Counted from the stretch's first letter, positions 40,392 through 49,068 are shown. The stretch is DNA of 64,000 nucleotides from Azospirillum cavernae (GCF_003590795.1 NZ_QYUL01000002.1:1419001-1483000); one strand, 5' to 3'. Notes: a model not told the origin generated them from the letters alone. A program made the numbers and translations.

Positions 40392-40419
40392 TTGATATTT
40401 ATGCGTTTGCCCTTATGCT
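40392..40419 (+). promoter_or_regulatory. Promoter of the PAS histidine kinase gene
   Basis: TTGATA (40392-40397), a 16-base spacer and TATGCT (40414-40419). The start site near 40426 lies between the hydrolase stop and the kinase, leaving a leader of about 80 bases to the GTG at 40504. Confidence 0.6.
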
Positions 40420-40503
40420 CTCCCTGTTGAAGCGCCGTTGGGGAAGCAAGGCTGGGCGGCTTTGACCGTCCTTGTCACCTTGGGTTGCTGGTCGGAGGGC
40501 GTC

Positions 40504-42399
40504 GTGCAGGTGAACGAAAAGACGATGCGCGCCTTGATGCGCAACGCCCGCGACGTGGCGGCCGTGGTCGCTCCGGACGGTTCGCTTTCCTATGTCGGCG
40601 AGGCTGCGGCGCGGGTTTTGGGGTACAGCTCTGATCGTCTGATCGGCACGCAACTGATCGACCACGCTCATCCTGATGAGCGGGACGAGGTGCGGCGGCG
40701 CATCGCAGCGCGTCTGATTGCTCCCGCCTCCGTCTCCAGCCCGGCGGTTTTCCGGTTTCGCCACGCGGATGGTCGCTGGCGCTGGGTCGAAGCGGTCAGC
40801 AACAACCAGTCGGATGACCCGGACATTGGCGGGGTGGTCCTGAACGTCCGCGATGTGACCGAGCAGTTGGACACCGCCGAGCGGTTGCGCGTCAGCGAGG
40901 CGCGGTATCAGACTCTGGCCGAAACGGCGCCGGTCGGCATTTTCCAAACGGATTCGGCGGGTGAGGTCATCTTCGCCAACGCCCGTTTCGCCAGCATCGC
41001 CGGGCTGACGTTGGAACAGCTTCTGGGGAGTGGATGGCTGGACGCGGTTCACCCGCAAGATCGCGCGCAGGTCGAGGCCGATTGGCGCGGCGGTCTGGAC
41101 CGTGGAGCCGCCGCCGCTCCGCTGTTGCTGGATTTTCGCTTTCACGACGCGGCGGCGTCCGTGGACATGCGCGTGCTGTGCCAGCGCGTTCCGCTGGAGG
41201 GCGACGGCGGTTTCATCGGCACCATCACCGATGTCAGCGAGTATGTGCGGACGGCCAACGCCTTGCTGCTGTCGGAAGCGCGCAACAAGGCCACCGTCGA
41301 CACGGCGGCGGACGCCATCCTGACCATGGACGACGATGATTGCGTGGTCAGCTTCAACCGGGCGGCGGAGGAGATGTTCGGCGTCGCCGCTCCTGACATT
41401 CTGTGGAATCGCCTGGATTCCTTGTTCCCAGCGGCGCAGTTGCGTGAGACGGACGGCCAGCGGTTTGAATTTCCCCCAGGGCAGACGACGGCGGTGATCG
41501 CGCGGTCCCGCTCCATCGAGGCGCGGCGGGTGGATGGCACTGTGTTTCCCATCGAACTGTCAGTCAGCGCCAGCGAGGTCGAGGGGCGTCGTTTCTACAC
41601 GGGGATTCTGCGCGACGTGACCGAACGCCGCCGCGCCGAACAGGAGATGATCGCGGCGAGGGAGGCGGCGGAAGCCGCTGACAAGGCCAAATCGGTCTTC
41701 GTCGCCACGGTGAGCCACGAGTTGCGCACGCCGCTGAACGCGGTGATCGGCTTCGCCCAACTGCTGGAAATGAAGCAGGGCGAGCCGACGACGGAGCTTT
41801 ATCCGGACTATGTGAGGTCGATCCGCCAATCGGGGGAACAGCTTCTGTCGATCATTGACGACATTCTCGACATCACCCGCATCCAAACCGGCCGTCTGGA
41901 ACTGATGGAAACGCCGTTGGATTTGGACGCGTTGGTGACGCAGGCCGTGTCCGACATGTCCTTTGTGGCGAACCACAGCGCGGTGAGGTTGGACGTTCAG
42001 GTGGATGAGACTCTGCCGCCGATCCGGGGCGATGAACGGCGCTTGCGGCAGGCGCTGTGCAACTTGATCTCGAATGGCGTCAAGTTCAGCCATCCCAACG
42101 ATGTCGTCACCGTGTCGGCTGGGCGTGACGCGGATGGTTGGGTGACGCTGGTGGTGCGTGACACCGGAATTGGCCTGGACCCGGCCAACATTCCCAGAGT
42201 CACCGTGCCCTTTGTTCAGCTGGATCAATCAATGGCGCGGCGGTTCGACGGGTTGGGTTTGGGTTTGCCGTTGGCGCACCGGCTGGTGGAGGCCCATGGC
42301 GGCAGCCTGACCATCGAAAGCCAGTTGGAACAGGGCTGCGCCGTGACGATCCGCTTGCCGCCGGAACGAGTCCTGTCGCTGGACGACCTGTTGAGGTGA
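40504..42399 (+). CDS. Multi-PAS sensor histidine kinase
   Basis: A cytoplasmic sensor kinase of about 631 residues. Three PAS domains (roughly residues 10-120, 135-250 and 260-380, each ending in a DVTE-type linker) feed a HisKA domain with the phospho-acceptor H405 in TVSHELRTPLNAVIGFAQ. A HATPase domain follows with N box NLISNGVKFSH, G1 DTGIGLDPANIP and G2 FDGLGLGLPLAHR. No transmembrane segment is seen, so an internal ligand, redox state or light signal is likely. The GTG at 40504 follows GGAGGG; a TTG at 40438 would lie only a few bases after the predicted transcription start. No response regulator is adjacent, so it is an orphan kinase. Confidence 0.9.
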   Translation: MQVNEKTMRALMRNARDVAAVVAPDGSLSYVGEAAARVLGYSSDRLIGTQLIDHAHPDERDEVRRRIAARLIAPASVSSPAVFRFRHADGRWRWVEAVSNNQSDDPDIGGVVLNVRDVTEQLDTAERLRVSEARYQTLAETAPVGIFQTDSAGEVIFANARFASIAGLTLEQLLGSGWLDAVHPQDRAQVEADWRGGLDRGAAAAPLLLDFRFHDAAASVDMRVLCQRVPLEGDGGFIGTITDVSEYVRTANALLLSEARNKATVDTAADAILTMDDDDCVVSFNRAAEEMFGVAAPDILWNRLDSLFPAAQLRETDGQRFEFPPGQTTAVIARSRSIEARRVDGTVFPIELSVSASEVEGRRFYTGILRDVTERRRAEQEMIAAREAAEAADKAKSVFVATVSHELRTPLNAVIGFAQLLEMKQGEPTTELYPDYVRSIRQSGEQLLSIIDDILDITRIQTGRLELMETPLDLDALVTQAVSDMSFVANHSAVRLDVQVDETLPPIRGDERRLRQALCNLISNGVKFSHPNDVVTVSAGRDADGWVTLVVRDTGIGLDPANIPRVTVPFVQLDQSMARRFDGLGLGLPLAHRLVEAHGGSLTIESQLEQGCAVTIRLPPERVLSLDDLLR

Positions 42400-42424
42400 G
42401 CGGAGCGATTCGGTCCGTTGAAAC

Positions 42425-42460
42425 AGCCATGGCGTCCCGGTGGACCGGGACGCCATGGCT
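42425..42460. terminator. Perfect 16-bp hairpin between convergent kinase and hsp20 genes
   Basis: agccatggcgtcccgg (42425-42440) pairs without mismatch with 42445-42460 around a TGGA loop. T-rich sequence follows only on the minus strand (GTTTC). It probably ends both convergent transcripts. Confidence 0.7.
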
Positions 42461-42477
42461 CAACGTGGGTTGAGTGG

Positions 42478-42948
42478 TTACGCGGCCTGTTGCGTCAGAA
42501 CCGGCGTTTGTCCATTCACCGCGCGGACCGTTTCAATCGGAATGGCGCGCGGCTTCATCGTTTCCGGGACTTCGCGGGCCAAATCAATGTGCAGAAGCCC
42601 GTTCAGCAGCGACGCGTTCGCCACCTTGATGAAGTCCGCCAGTTGGAACCGGCGCTCGAACGCCCGACCGGCGATGCCGCGATGCAAGAACTGGCTGCCG
42701 GTTTCAGGGGTTTTGGCCTTGCCGGTGACGATCAGGGAATTCTGGTGGGCCGTGATGGTCAAATCATCCAAGCCGAATCCGGCGACGGCCATGGTGATGC
42801 GATAGGCGTCGTCGCTCAGCTTTTCAATGTTGTAGGGCGGGTAGCTGCTGGCCGTCTCATTTCCCGGGGTCGCGTTTTCCAACAGACGCGACAGACGGTC
42901 GAAACCGACGGTGGAGCGGAACAGCGGCGAAAGATCATAGCTGCGCAT
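42478..42948 (-). CDS. Hsp20-family small heat-shock protein (IbpA type)
   Basis: A 156-residue small heat-shock chaperone that holds unfolding proteins. It starts MRSYDLSPLFRSTVGFDRLS (class A rhizobial type). The alpha-crystallin domain runs from about residue 35 to 130, with PPYNIEKLSDDAYRITMAVA and LLHIDLAREVPE. The start at 42948 has GGAGG 7 bases upstream; that site sits in a ROSE-like hairpin. A heat-shock sigma-type promoter lies 110 bases upstream. Expression is therefore predicted to be controlled at both transcription and translation by heat. Confidence 0.94.
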   Translation of the reverse strand: MRSYDLSPLFRSTVGFDRLSRLLENATPGNETASSYPPYNIEKLSDDAYRITMAVAGFGLDDLTITAHQNSLIVTGKAKTPETGSQFLHRGIAGRAFERRFQLADFIKVANASLLNGLLHIDLAREVPETMKPRAIPIETVRAVNGQTPVLTQQAA

Positions 42949-43055
42949 GAGATATCCTCCAAAAGAGCGATACAGCGGGTTGGGGACCACGATGATGGTC
43001 GGCCCCCGTTGGGTTCGATGACGCCGACGAACCCCGTATGGGCATTCGCCGGATG
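42949..43055 (-). promoter_or_regulatory. ROSE-like RNA thermometer in the hsp20 leader
   Basis: The leader of about 105 bases folds into successive hairpins: GGTTCG/CGAACC, then GACCA/TGGTC. The last element reads ATCGCTCTTTTGGAGGAT, in which UCGCU (the U(U/C)GCU signature of ROSE elements) lies opposite the Shine-Dalgarno GGAGGA across a UUUU loop. ROSE thermometers in front of hsp20 genes are well known in rhizobia. The call rests on motif, position and gene; the fold was not computed. Confidence 0.75.
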
Positions 43056-43061
43056 AGCGAG

Positions 43062-43089
43062 AGATAGGCGGGGGTTTTGGCCGTTCAAG
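43062..43089 (-). promoter_or_regulatory. Heat-shock sigma (RpoH) type promoter of hsp20
   Basis: On the minus strand CTTGAA (plus 43084-43089) is followed after 15 bases by CCTATCT (plus 43062-43068). This fits the alphaproteobacterial RpoH pattern CTTGAA then CCTATNT. A start near 43055 gives a leader of the size expected for a ROSE element. Confidence 0.65.
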
Positions 43090-43224
43090 AGGGTCGTGTA
43101 CGCTGACGCGCCGACTCCGTGGCCAACCAGTCAGGGTTGTCGCGCATAGGGCGGTCACAGATTGTTAATCAGTTGGGCCGACCCTCAATCCAGCGCCTGA
43201 TGGCTGTGGCAGGGGTACGGCGTG

Positions 43225-43698
43225 ATGGTTACGCACACCTTCTTCTTCAATGGTCCGTATGACGAGACCATGACGCTTCTGATCGAAGCGCGGAATTACA
43301 TCGCTTTTCACGACGCGGCCGAGCATCGGAAGCTGTCGCCGCAAGTCCGGCTGCAAATTTCTTATGAATCCATGCGTGTGACCAGCCGCCTGACCCAGGT
43401 GATGGCCTGGCTTCTGGCGCAAAAGGCGGTTCACGCCGGTGAAATCACCAAGGCGCGAGGGGCCAGCGCGGATTTTGCCTTGTCGGGCGGCGAGGTCTGT
43501 TCCGACGAGACTGGACCGGACAATGAGGAGCTGCCCGCCGGTTTGCGCAGCCTGCTGGAACGCAGCCACCGGCTTTACATGCGGGTGGAGCGGCTGGACC
43601 GGATGGTGAGCGAGGAGGTGCGGCGGGAGGCGGAGGCGAACGGCGCGCCGGATGACGTCGGCGATGGGGCCGATGACGGCGCGGAGGCTGGCGCCTGA
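43225..43698 (+). CDS. rcdA: DUF1465 protein, regulator of CtrA degradation
   Basis: RcdA-type protein (157 residues). In Caulobacter RcdA is an adaptor that helps ClpXP degrade the cell-cycle regulator CtrA. The conserved DUF1465 core is visible: YDETMTLLIEARNYIAFHD, RLQISYESMRVTSRLTQVMA and WLLAQKAVHAGEITKARG. The family is restricted to alphaproteobacteria. The ATG at 43225 follows AGGGG by 9 bases; a GTG one codon earlier is an alternative. The C-terminus is an acidic Gly/Ala/Asp tail. It converges on rpmE with a perfect terminator between them, a neighbourhood I recall as conserved in the class. Confidence 0.9.
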   Translation: MVTHTFFFNGPYDETMTLLIEARNYIAFHDAAEHRKLSPQVRLQISYESMRVTSRLTQVMAWLLAQKAVHAGEITKARGASADFALSGGEVCSDETGPDNEELPAGLRSLLERSHRLYMRVERLDRMVSEEVRREAEANGAPDDVGDGADDGAEAGA

Positions 43699-43721
43699 CG
43701 CTTTAACCGTTGGCGTAAACA

Positions 43722-43758
43722 CGAAAAGGGCGTCCGACAGCTTCGGACGCCCTTTTCG
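43722..43758. terminator. Bidirectional terminator between rcdA and rpmE
   Basis: A perfect 16-pair stem (cgaaaagggcgtccga, 43722-43737, with 43743-43758) has a five-base loop. A and T tracts on both sides serve the convergent rcdA and rpmE. Confidence 0.93.
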
Positions 43759-43774
43759 TTCGCAGCGGTAAAGC

Positions 43775-43999
43775 TTACTTCTTGAGACCGAAGCCAGCAA
43801 AACGCTTGTTGAACTTGGCGATCTGCCCGCCCGTGTCCAACAGCTTCTGGACGCCAGTCCACGCCGGGTGCGACTTCGGGTCGATGTCGAGGCGGATGGT
43901 GTCGCCCGGCTTGCCCATGGTGGAACGGGTCTTGAACGAGGTGCCGTCGGTCATGACGACGTTGATCTCGTGGTAATCGGGGTGAATGTCAGTCTTCAT
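43775..43999 (-). CDS. rpmE: 50S ribosomal protein L31 (bL31), cysteine-free
   Basis: bL31 (74 residues) helps bridge the 50S and 30S subunits. It starts [20 protein letters not shown] and contains [20 protein letters not shown]. It has no cysteine, so it is the zinc-independent form rather than the CxxC zinc-binding form of E. coli RpmE. The ATG at 43999 is chosen over a longer frame because this is the family start. Confidence 0.96.
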   Translation of the reverse strand: MKTDIHPDYHEINVVMTDGTSFKTRSTMGKPGDTIRLDIDPKSHPAWTGVQKLLDTGGQIAKFNKRFAGFGLKK

Positions 44000-44114
44000 G
44001 GCCGGGGTTCCTGCTAAACGAGCGCGGTCTATACCAAAACACCTCCCGTGATGCAACCCCGATCCACGCCGTTGTGGTGATTGAATCGTCGGGGCGGTGT
44101 TGCCACGCTTCCCC

Positions 44115-44167
44115 TTGATGATGGAGCAGGGTGAGGTTATTTAATAAACCGATCAATCGGTCTATTA
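44115..44167 (+). promoter_or_regulatory. Promoter and palindromic operator of the TetR-DUF418 operon
   Basis: TTGATG (44115-44120) and TATTTA (44138-44143, 17-base spacer) form a promoter. It overlaps a 12-bp inverted repeat, taataaaccgat (44142-44153) with atcggtctatta (44156-44167), which has one mismatch and a perfect accgat/atcggt core. This size and position are typical of a TetR autoregulatory site. Confidence 0.7.
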
Positions 44168-44184
44168 ATGAGGCAGAAGGCGAC

Positions 44185-44799
44185 ATGGTGCGCAAGCTTG
44201 ATCCTGACAAGCACGAGGCGCGGCGGCGGGCGATCCTGACGGCGGCGGCGGCCTGCTTCGCCGACAGGGGGTTTCACCAGACCAGCACCGCCGACCTGTG
44301 CGCGGCGGCGGGGACCAGCCCGGGGAACCTGTTCCATTATTTCCCCAGCAAGTCGGCGATCATCGCCGCCATCATCGACCAGGAGGCGGAGGAGACGGCG
44401 GCGTATTTCGCCACGCTGACTGGCGACGATCCGCTGGGCGATCTTCTGCGTTTCCTGGATCTCGCGCTCGATCTTGCCGCCGATCCGGCCTATGTCCGGT
44501 TGGCGTTGGAGACGGCGGCGGAGGCTTCCCGCGACTCGCTGGTGGCGGTGCGGGTGGCGCGCAACGACGCGGCGTTGCAAGAGGCGTTGCGCGGTCTGTT
44601 GCGCGCCGCCGCTGCGCGGTCCCGGATCGACCCAGCCTTGGACCCGACGGCGGCGGCGGCCTGGATTGGGGCGCTGATCGATGGCCTGTTCAACCGTGTG
44701 GCGCTTGACCCCGACTTTCGTCCGCAGGAGCAGCGCGCGGCGCTGCGCCGGATGGCCCTGCGCTTCTTGGCGGTGGGCGACGACGGGGCGGCGTCATGA
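44185..44799 (+). CDS. TetR-family transcriptional regulator
   Basis: A 204-residue TetR/AcrR repressor. The N-terminal HTH (RRAILTAAAACFADRGFHQT, STADLCAAAGTSPGNLFHYF, PSKSAIIAAIID) is typical, and the C-terminal half is a helical ligand and dimer domain. The ATG at 44185 has AGAAGG just upstream. A strong palindrome overlaps its promoter, so it probably represses itself and the DUF418 gene, which overlaps its stop by four bases. The inducer is unknown. Confidence 0.92.
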   Translation: MVRKLDPDKHEARRRAILTAAAACFADRGFHQTSTADLCAAAGTSPGNLFHYFPSKSAIIAAIIDQEAEETAAYFATLTGDDPLGDLLRFLDLALDLAADPAYVRLALETAAEASRDSLVAVRVARNDAALQEALRGLLRAAAARSRIDPALDPTAAAAWIGALIDGLFNRVALDPDFRPQEQRAALRRMALRFLAVGDDGAAS

Positions 44800-46004
44800 G
44801 AGCGGTGGGTTTGGACGCCGACCGCATCGCCGACGTGGACGCCCTGCGCGGGGCGGCGCTGTTCGGCATTCTGCTGGTGAACGTCAACGCCTTCGCCTCG
44901 GCCTTTTACGGCGCCGGGGTTGGCGATCCGACCTATGACGGGGTGGTCGATCACGCGGCGCGGGCGTTGGTCGCTGTGCTGTTCGAGATGAAATTCTATC
45001 TGCTGTTCTCCTTCCTGTTCGGCTACAGCGTCACCTTGCAGATGGCCGCCGCCGAGCGGGCGGGGGAGCCGCTGTTGGGGCGGATGCTGCGGCGGCAAGC
45101 GGGGTTGTTGGTGATCGGCCTCGCGCATGGGGCGTTGCTGTTCTATGGCGACATTCTGACGATTTACGCGCTGCTGGGGCTGGTTTTGCTGGCCCTGCGC
45201 CATCGAACTGACTCGGCGGCCCTGCGGTTGGCGGCGTGGTTGATCGGGGTGAGCGCCGCCGTCTGGCTCGGCCTTGGCCTGTTGCAATGGGTCAGCGGCG
45301 AGCGGCTGAACCGGGCGACGGCCATCGCCCAAGCTCTGACGGCGCAGGCGGCCTATCGCGCCGAACCGTGGCGGGTCGTCGTCCAACGGGTGTCGGAGCT
45401 GCCATCGGTCTGGGCGACGCTGCTGGCGATTCAGGCCCCATGCGCCATGGCGATGTTCCTCGTCGGTTTTGTCGCCGGGCGGCGGGAGCTGCTGCGGAAC
45501 GTGCCGGCCCATCGCCCGCTGTTCCGCCGTCTGCTGTGGGTGGGTGGGCTGGTCGGCGTGCCGGGCGCGCTGCTTTACGCCTGGCTCAGCCAGCGTCTGG
45601 TTGGGTCGGGCTGGGACGTGGTTGGGTTGGGCGTGTGCGTGCTGACCGCGCCGCTCCTCAGCGCCGCTTACGGGTCGGCCCTGCTGCTGGGCTTTCACAC
45701 CCGCAAGGGGCGCGTGTTGGCCGGTTGGTTGGCCCCGGCGGGACGGATGGCGCTGTCCAACTATCTGGCGCAGTCGTTGGTTTGCGCGCTGCTGTTCACC
45801 GGCTACGGCTTTGGCCTGATCGGGCGCGTGTCGCCGCTGGCGGCGGGCGGTGTGGCCGCGCTGCTGTTCGCGCTTCAGCTTCCGCTCAGCCGCTGGTGGC
45901 TGCGGCGCTTCGCCTACGGCCCGGCGGAATGGCTGTTGCGGGCGCTGACCATCGCCCGTTGGCCGCGCTGGCGGCGGGTGGAGGGGGCCGAGGCGGTGGG
46001 CTGA
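44796..46004 (+). CDS. DUF418/YeiB-family integral membrane protein
   Basis: A 402-residue polytopic membrane protein. The start RIADVDALRGAALFGILLVN is the diagnostic DUF418 opening. The core LLFSFLFGYSVTLQMAAAER and the C-terminal DUF418 domain (APAGRMALSNYLAQSLVCAL and YGPAEWLLRAL) follow. About ten hydrophobic segments are visible. The function is unknown; members are suggested to be transporters or acyltransferase-like. It is coupled to the TetR gene by an ATGA overlap. Confidence 0.9.
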   Translation: MRAVGLDADRIADVDALRGAALFGILLVNVNAFASAFYGAGVGDPTYDGVVDHAARALVAVLFEMKFYLLFSFLFGYSVTLQMAAAERAGEPLLGRMLRRQAGLLVIGLAHGALLFYGDILTIYALLGLVLLALRHRTDSAALRLAAWLIGVSAAVWLGLGLLQWVSGERLNRATAIAQALTAQAAYRAEPWRVVVQRVSELPSVWATLLAIQAPCAMAMFLVGFVAGRRELLRNVPAHRPLFRRLLWVGGLVGVPGALLYAWLSQRLVGSGWDVVGLGVCVLTAPLLSAAYGSALLLGFHTRKGRVLAGWLAPAGRMALSNYLAQSLVCALLFTGYGFGLIGRVSPLAAGGVAALLFALQLPLSRWWLRRFAYGPAEWLLRALTIARWPRWRRVEGAEAVG

Positions 46005-46030
46005 GCGCGAGGCTTCAGCCCGGCGGCGGC

Positions 46031-46059
46031 TTGTCGCCATGCGGCGGCGTCGCTATATG
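46031..46059 (+). promoter_or_regulatory. Candidate promoter of the ABC exporter gene
   Basis: TTGTCG (46031-46036), a 17-base spacer and TATATG (46054-46059). The start near 46066 lies after two possible ATGs (46039 and 46057), which is why the GTG at 46108 is preferred as the exporter start. Confidence 0.5.
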
Positions 46060-46107
46060 GCACGCCATCCGCGTCGTCCTGCGCGTCTGCCTTGCGGGTA
46101 TTCCTCA

Positions 46108-47901
46108 GTGTCCCAGATTTCCGATTCCGTTGACCTCAAGGCCGCCGAACGTCGGCGCGACCTTGGCCCCCTGCGCCGTCTCATTCCCTTTCTCAAGCCC
46201 TACCGCTGGCGGATCGCCGGGGCGATGGTGGCGCTGGTCGTCGCCGCCGGAACCGTGCTGGGCATGGGGCAGGGCATGCGGGTGCTGGTCGATCATGGCT
46301 TTGCGGCGGGGGACGCCGGGCTGTTGGACCGCGCCCTGCTGGTGATGCTGGGCGTCATCGCCCTGATGGCGGCCTCCACCTACAGCCGCTTTTATCTGGT
46401 GAGCTGGATTGGCGAACGGGTGGTCGCCGACATCCGGCGCGCGGTGTTCGACCATGTGCTGACCCTGTCGCCGGGCTTTTTCGAGACGACGAAGACCGGC
46501 GAAATCCTGTCGCGCCTGACCACCGACACCACGCTGTTGCAGGTGGTGGTCGGCTCCTCCGCCTCCATCGCGCTGCGCAACACGCTGCTGTTTCTTGGCG
46601 GCGCCGGCATGCTGATGGTGACGTCGCCCAAGCTGACCGGGCTGGTGGCCCTGGTGGTGCCGCTGGTCGTCGCCCCCATCGTGCTGTTCGGGCGGCGGGT
46701 CCGCAAATTGTCGAAGGACAGCCAGGACCGCATCGCCGACGTCGGGTCCTTCGTCGAGGAAACCCTGTCGGCGATCCGCACGGTTCAGGCCTTCACCCAC
46801 GAGATGATCGACCGCCGCCTGTTCGGCGAGCGGGTGGAGGACGCCTTTGACGTCGCCATCGACCGGGTGCGGGTGCGCGCCTACATGACGGTCATCGTCA
46901 TCGTTCTGGTGTTCGGCGCGGTCGGGATCATCCTGTGGATCGGCGGGCATGACGTGTTGACCGGGCGGTTGACGCCGGGCGATCTGTCGGCCTTCGTCAT
47001 CTATTCGGTCGTCGTCGCCGGGTCGGTCGGGGCGATCAGCGAGGTGATCGGCGATCTGCAACGGGCGGCGGGGGCGACCGAACGGCTGTTCGGCCTGCTG
47101 GCCATCGAATCGGAGATCGCGCCGCCCGCCGTGCCGACGACGCTGCCGGTTCCGGCGCGCGGCGCGCTGTCCTTTGACGCGGTGCGCTTCCATTACCCCT
47201 CGCGGCCCGATTGGGCGGCGCTGGAAGGCTTCACGCTCGCCATCAAGCCGGGCGAGCGGGTGGCGCTGGTCGGCCCCTCCGGCGCCGGCAAATCGACGGT
47301 GTTCCAGCTTCTGCTGCGCTATTACGACCCGCAGGCGGGCGCGGTGCGGCTGGACGGGGTGGACATCCGCGACGCCGACCCCATCGAGGTGCGGCGGCGG
47401 CTGGGGCTGGTCGCGCAAGACCCGGTGGTCTTCTCGGCCAACGCCTGGGAGAACATCCGCTACGGACGCCCCGACGCCACCGACGCCGAGGTGCGCGCGG
47501 CGGCGGACGCCGCCCACGCGCTGGAGTTCCTCGACGCGCTGCCGGAAGGGCTGAACACATTCCTTGGCGAAAAGGGCGTGCGTCTGTCGGGCGGTCAACG
47601 CCAACGTCTGGCCATCGCGCGGGCGATCCTGCGCAACCCGCCGGTGCTGCTGCTCGACGAGGCGACCAGCGCGCTGGACGCGGAGAGCGAACGCATGGTG
47701 CAGGACGCCTTGGATCGTTTGATGAAGGAGCGCACCACCCTGATCGTCGCCCATCGGCTGGCCACCGTGCTGACCGCCGACCGCATCATCGTGATGGACC
47801 AGGGCCGCGTCGTCGAAACCGGCACTCACGCCGAACTGGTGGCGCAGGGCGGCCTGTACGCCCGACTCGCCGCGCTGCAATTCGACCGGGCGGAGGCGTA
47901 A
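46108..47901 (+). CDS. ABC exporter, fused permease/ATPase (MsbA/LmrA type)
   Basis: A half-transporter of about 597 residues. The six-helix ABC transmembrane domain occupies residues about 30-320, with the intracellular-loop segment EILSRLTTDTTLLQ and EETLSAIRTVQAF. The ATPase has Walker A GPSGAGKST (K395), signature LSGGQ (493-497), Walker B VLLLDEATSALD and H-loop IVAHRLAT. It probably exports lipids, drugs or peptides as a homodimer. The start is uncertain: the GTG at 46108 fits the promoter at 46031, and ATGs at 46057 and 46039 are alternatives. It stands after the TetR-DUF418 pair but has its own promoter. Confidence 0.92.
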   Translation: MSQISDSVDLKAAERRRDLGPLRRLIPFLKPYRWRIAGAMVALVVAAGTVLGMGQGMRVLVDHGFAAGDAGLLDRALLVMLGVIALMAASTYSRFYLVSWIGERVVADIRRAVFDHVLTLSPGFFETTKTGEILSRLTTDTTLLQVVVGSSASIALRNTLLFLGGAGMLMVTSPKLTGLVALVVPLVVAPIVLFGRRVRKLSKDSQDRIADVGSFVEETLSAIRTVQAFTHEMIDRRLFGERVEDAFDVAIDRVRVRAYMTVIVIVLVFGAVGIILWIGGHDVLTGRLTPGDLSAFVIYSVVVAGSVGAISEVIGDLQRAAGATERLFGLLAIESEIAPPAVPTTLPVPARGALSFDAVRFHYPSRPDWAALEGFTLAIKPGERVALVGPSGAGKSTVFQLLLRYYDPQAGAVRLDGVDIRDADPIEVRRRLGLVAQDPVVFSANAWENIRYGRPDATDAEVRAAADAAHALEFLDALPEGLNTFLGEKGVRLSGGQRQRLAIARAILRNPPVLLLDEATSALDAESERMVQDALDRLMKERTTLIVAHRLATVLTADRIIVMDQGRVVETGTHAELVAQGGLYARLAALQFDRAEA

Positions 47902-47922
47902 CCTCCGCCCGGCGGGTGCAGG

Positions 47923-48801
47923 TCAGCGGGTCAGCCGCTTCATCAGGCTCGACGTGTCCAGGCGGTTGCCGCCCATCGCCTGGACGTCGGCGTAAAACTG
48001 GTCAACCAACGCCGTCACCGGCACTTTCGCGCCGTTGCGCCGCGCCTCGTCCAGCACGATGCCCAGATCCTTGCGCATCCAATCGACGGCGAAACCGAAA
48101 TCGAACTTGCCGTCGAGCATGGTGTGGCCGCGATTTTCCATCTGCCAGGATTGCGCGGCGCCCTTGGAAATCACGTCCACCACCTTGTGACCGTCCAACC
48201 CGGCCTGTTGGGCGAAGCTCAAACCCTCGGCCAGCGCCTGGACCAGACCGGCGATGCAGATCTGGTTGACCATCTTGGTCAATTGTCCCGCGCCCGACGG
48301 CCCCATATGGACGACGGAGCGGCCAAAGCAGGCCATCAGCGGTTCGGCCTTGGCGAAGGCGTCGGCGTCGCCGCCGACCATCACCGTCAAAATGCCCTTT
48401 TCCGCCCCGGCCTGACCGCCCGACACCGGCGCGTCGAGGAAGAAGACCTTGTGCTCGCGCGCCAGCGCGTCCATCTCGCGCGACACGGTCGCCGACACGG
48501 TGGAGTGATCGACGATCACGCCGCCGGGGGCCAGCGCGGTCATCGCCTCGCCCGCCACCGCGCGCACGTCGTCGTCGCCGCCAACGCACAGGAACACCAC
48601 CTCGGCCCCGGTCGCCGCCTCTTCCGGGGTCGGGGCGCTGCGCCCGCCATGGGCGGCGACCCAGGCCTCGGCCTTGGCGGCGGTGCGGTTGTAGACGGTC
48701 ACATTGTGCCCCGCCTTGGCGAGATGACCGGCCATCGGGCCGCCCATCGTGCCAAGCCCAAGAAAGGCGACGTTGCGCGGGGCGCTGCTGCTGTCGGTCA
48801 T
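47923..48801 (-). CDS. NAD(P)-dependent beta-hydroxyacid dehydrogenase (HIBADH/GarR type)
   Basis: A 292-residue oxidoreductase of the 3-hydroxyisobutyrate/tartronate semialdehyde reductase family. The Rossmann motif is VAFLGLGTMGGPMAGHLAKA (GLGTMG at 15-20), the substrate loop is FLDAPVSGGQAGAEKG, and the catalytic lysine K176 lies in GAGQLTKMVNQ. The C-terminal domain has ENRGHTMLDGKFDFGFAVDW. The usual reactions are reduction of succinate semialdehyde or related 2-carbon to 4-carbon semialdehydes. Neighbours do not show which substrate is used here. Confidence 0.91.
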   Translation of the reverse strand: MTDSSSAPRNVAFLGLGTMGGPMAGHLAKAGHNVTVYNRTAAKAEAWVAAHGGRSAPTPEEAATGAEVVFLCVGGDDDVRAVAGEAMTALAPGGVIVDHSTVSATVSREMDALAREHKVFFLDAPVSGGQAGAEKGILTVMVGGDADAFAKAEPLMACFGRSVVHMGPSGAGQLTKMVNQICIAGLVQALAEGLSFAQQAGLDGHKVVDVISKGAAQSWQMENRGHTMLDGKFDFGFAVDWMRKDLGIVLDEARRNGAKVPVTALVDQFYADVQAMGGNRLDTSSLMKRLTR

Positions 48802-49011
48802 GATGCTCTGCTCTGTTGTTGCGTTGGGCGACGGTGTGTTTTGCCGACCAAATTAGGGCGGAGCCGCGCCGGGGGCAAACCCCGACTGGCGGTTCGCCGC
48901 GCGTCCCTGCGCCAAAGGTCGCAAGCGGTTGCTGCGTCGCGATGTTTGTCCTGACCGCGCGATGTGCTAAAGCTTGCCGACCAGCCACCATCAGGGGGCT
49001 GCCCAACGGGG

Positions 49012-49045
49012 CGGCCAACGGGTTGGCCGGGGCCATCGGCCAACC
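49012..49045. repeat. Short inverted repeats before the 77-residue gene
   Basis: ggccaac occurs at 49012-49018 and again within ggccaacc (49038-49045), facing ggttggcc (49021-49028). Two alternative hairpins (ggccaac/gttggcc and ggttggcc/ggccaacc) share one arm. They lie in the leader just upstream of the 49069 gene and could be alternative RNA folds. Confidence 0.45.
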
Positions 49046-49068
49046 AAGATCACGGGAAGGAACACCGC

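Noticed and set aside
40438..40503. An N-terminal membrane segment for the PAS kinase
   Set aside because: It depends on a TTG start only about 12 bases after the predicted transcription start. The GTG at 40504 has a better binding site and gives a cytoplasmic protein.
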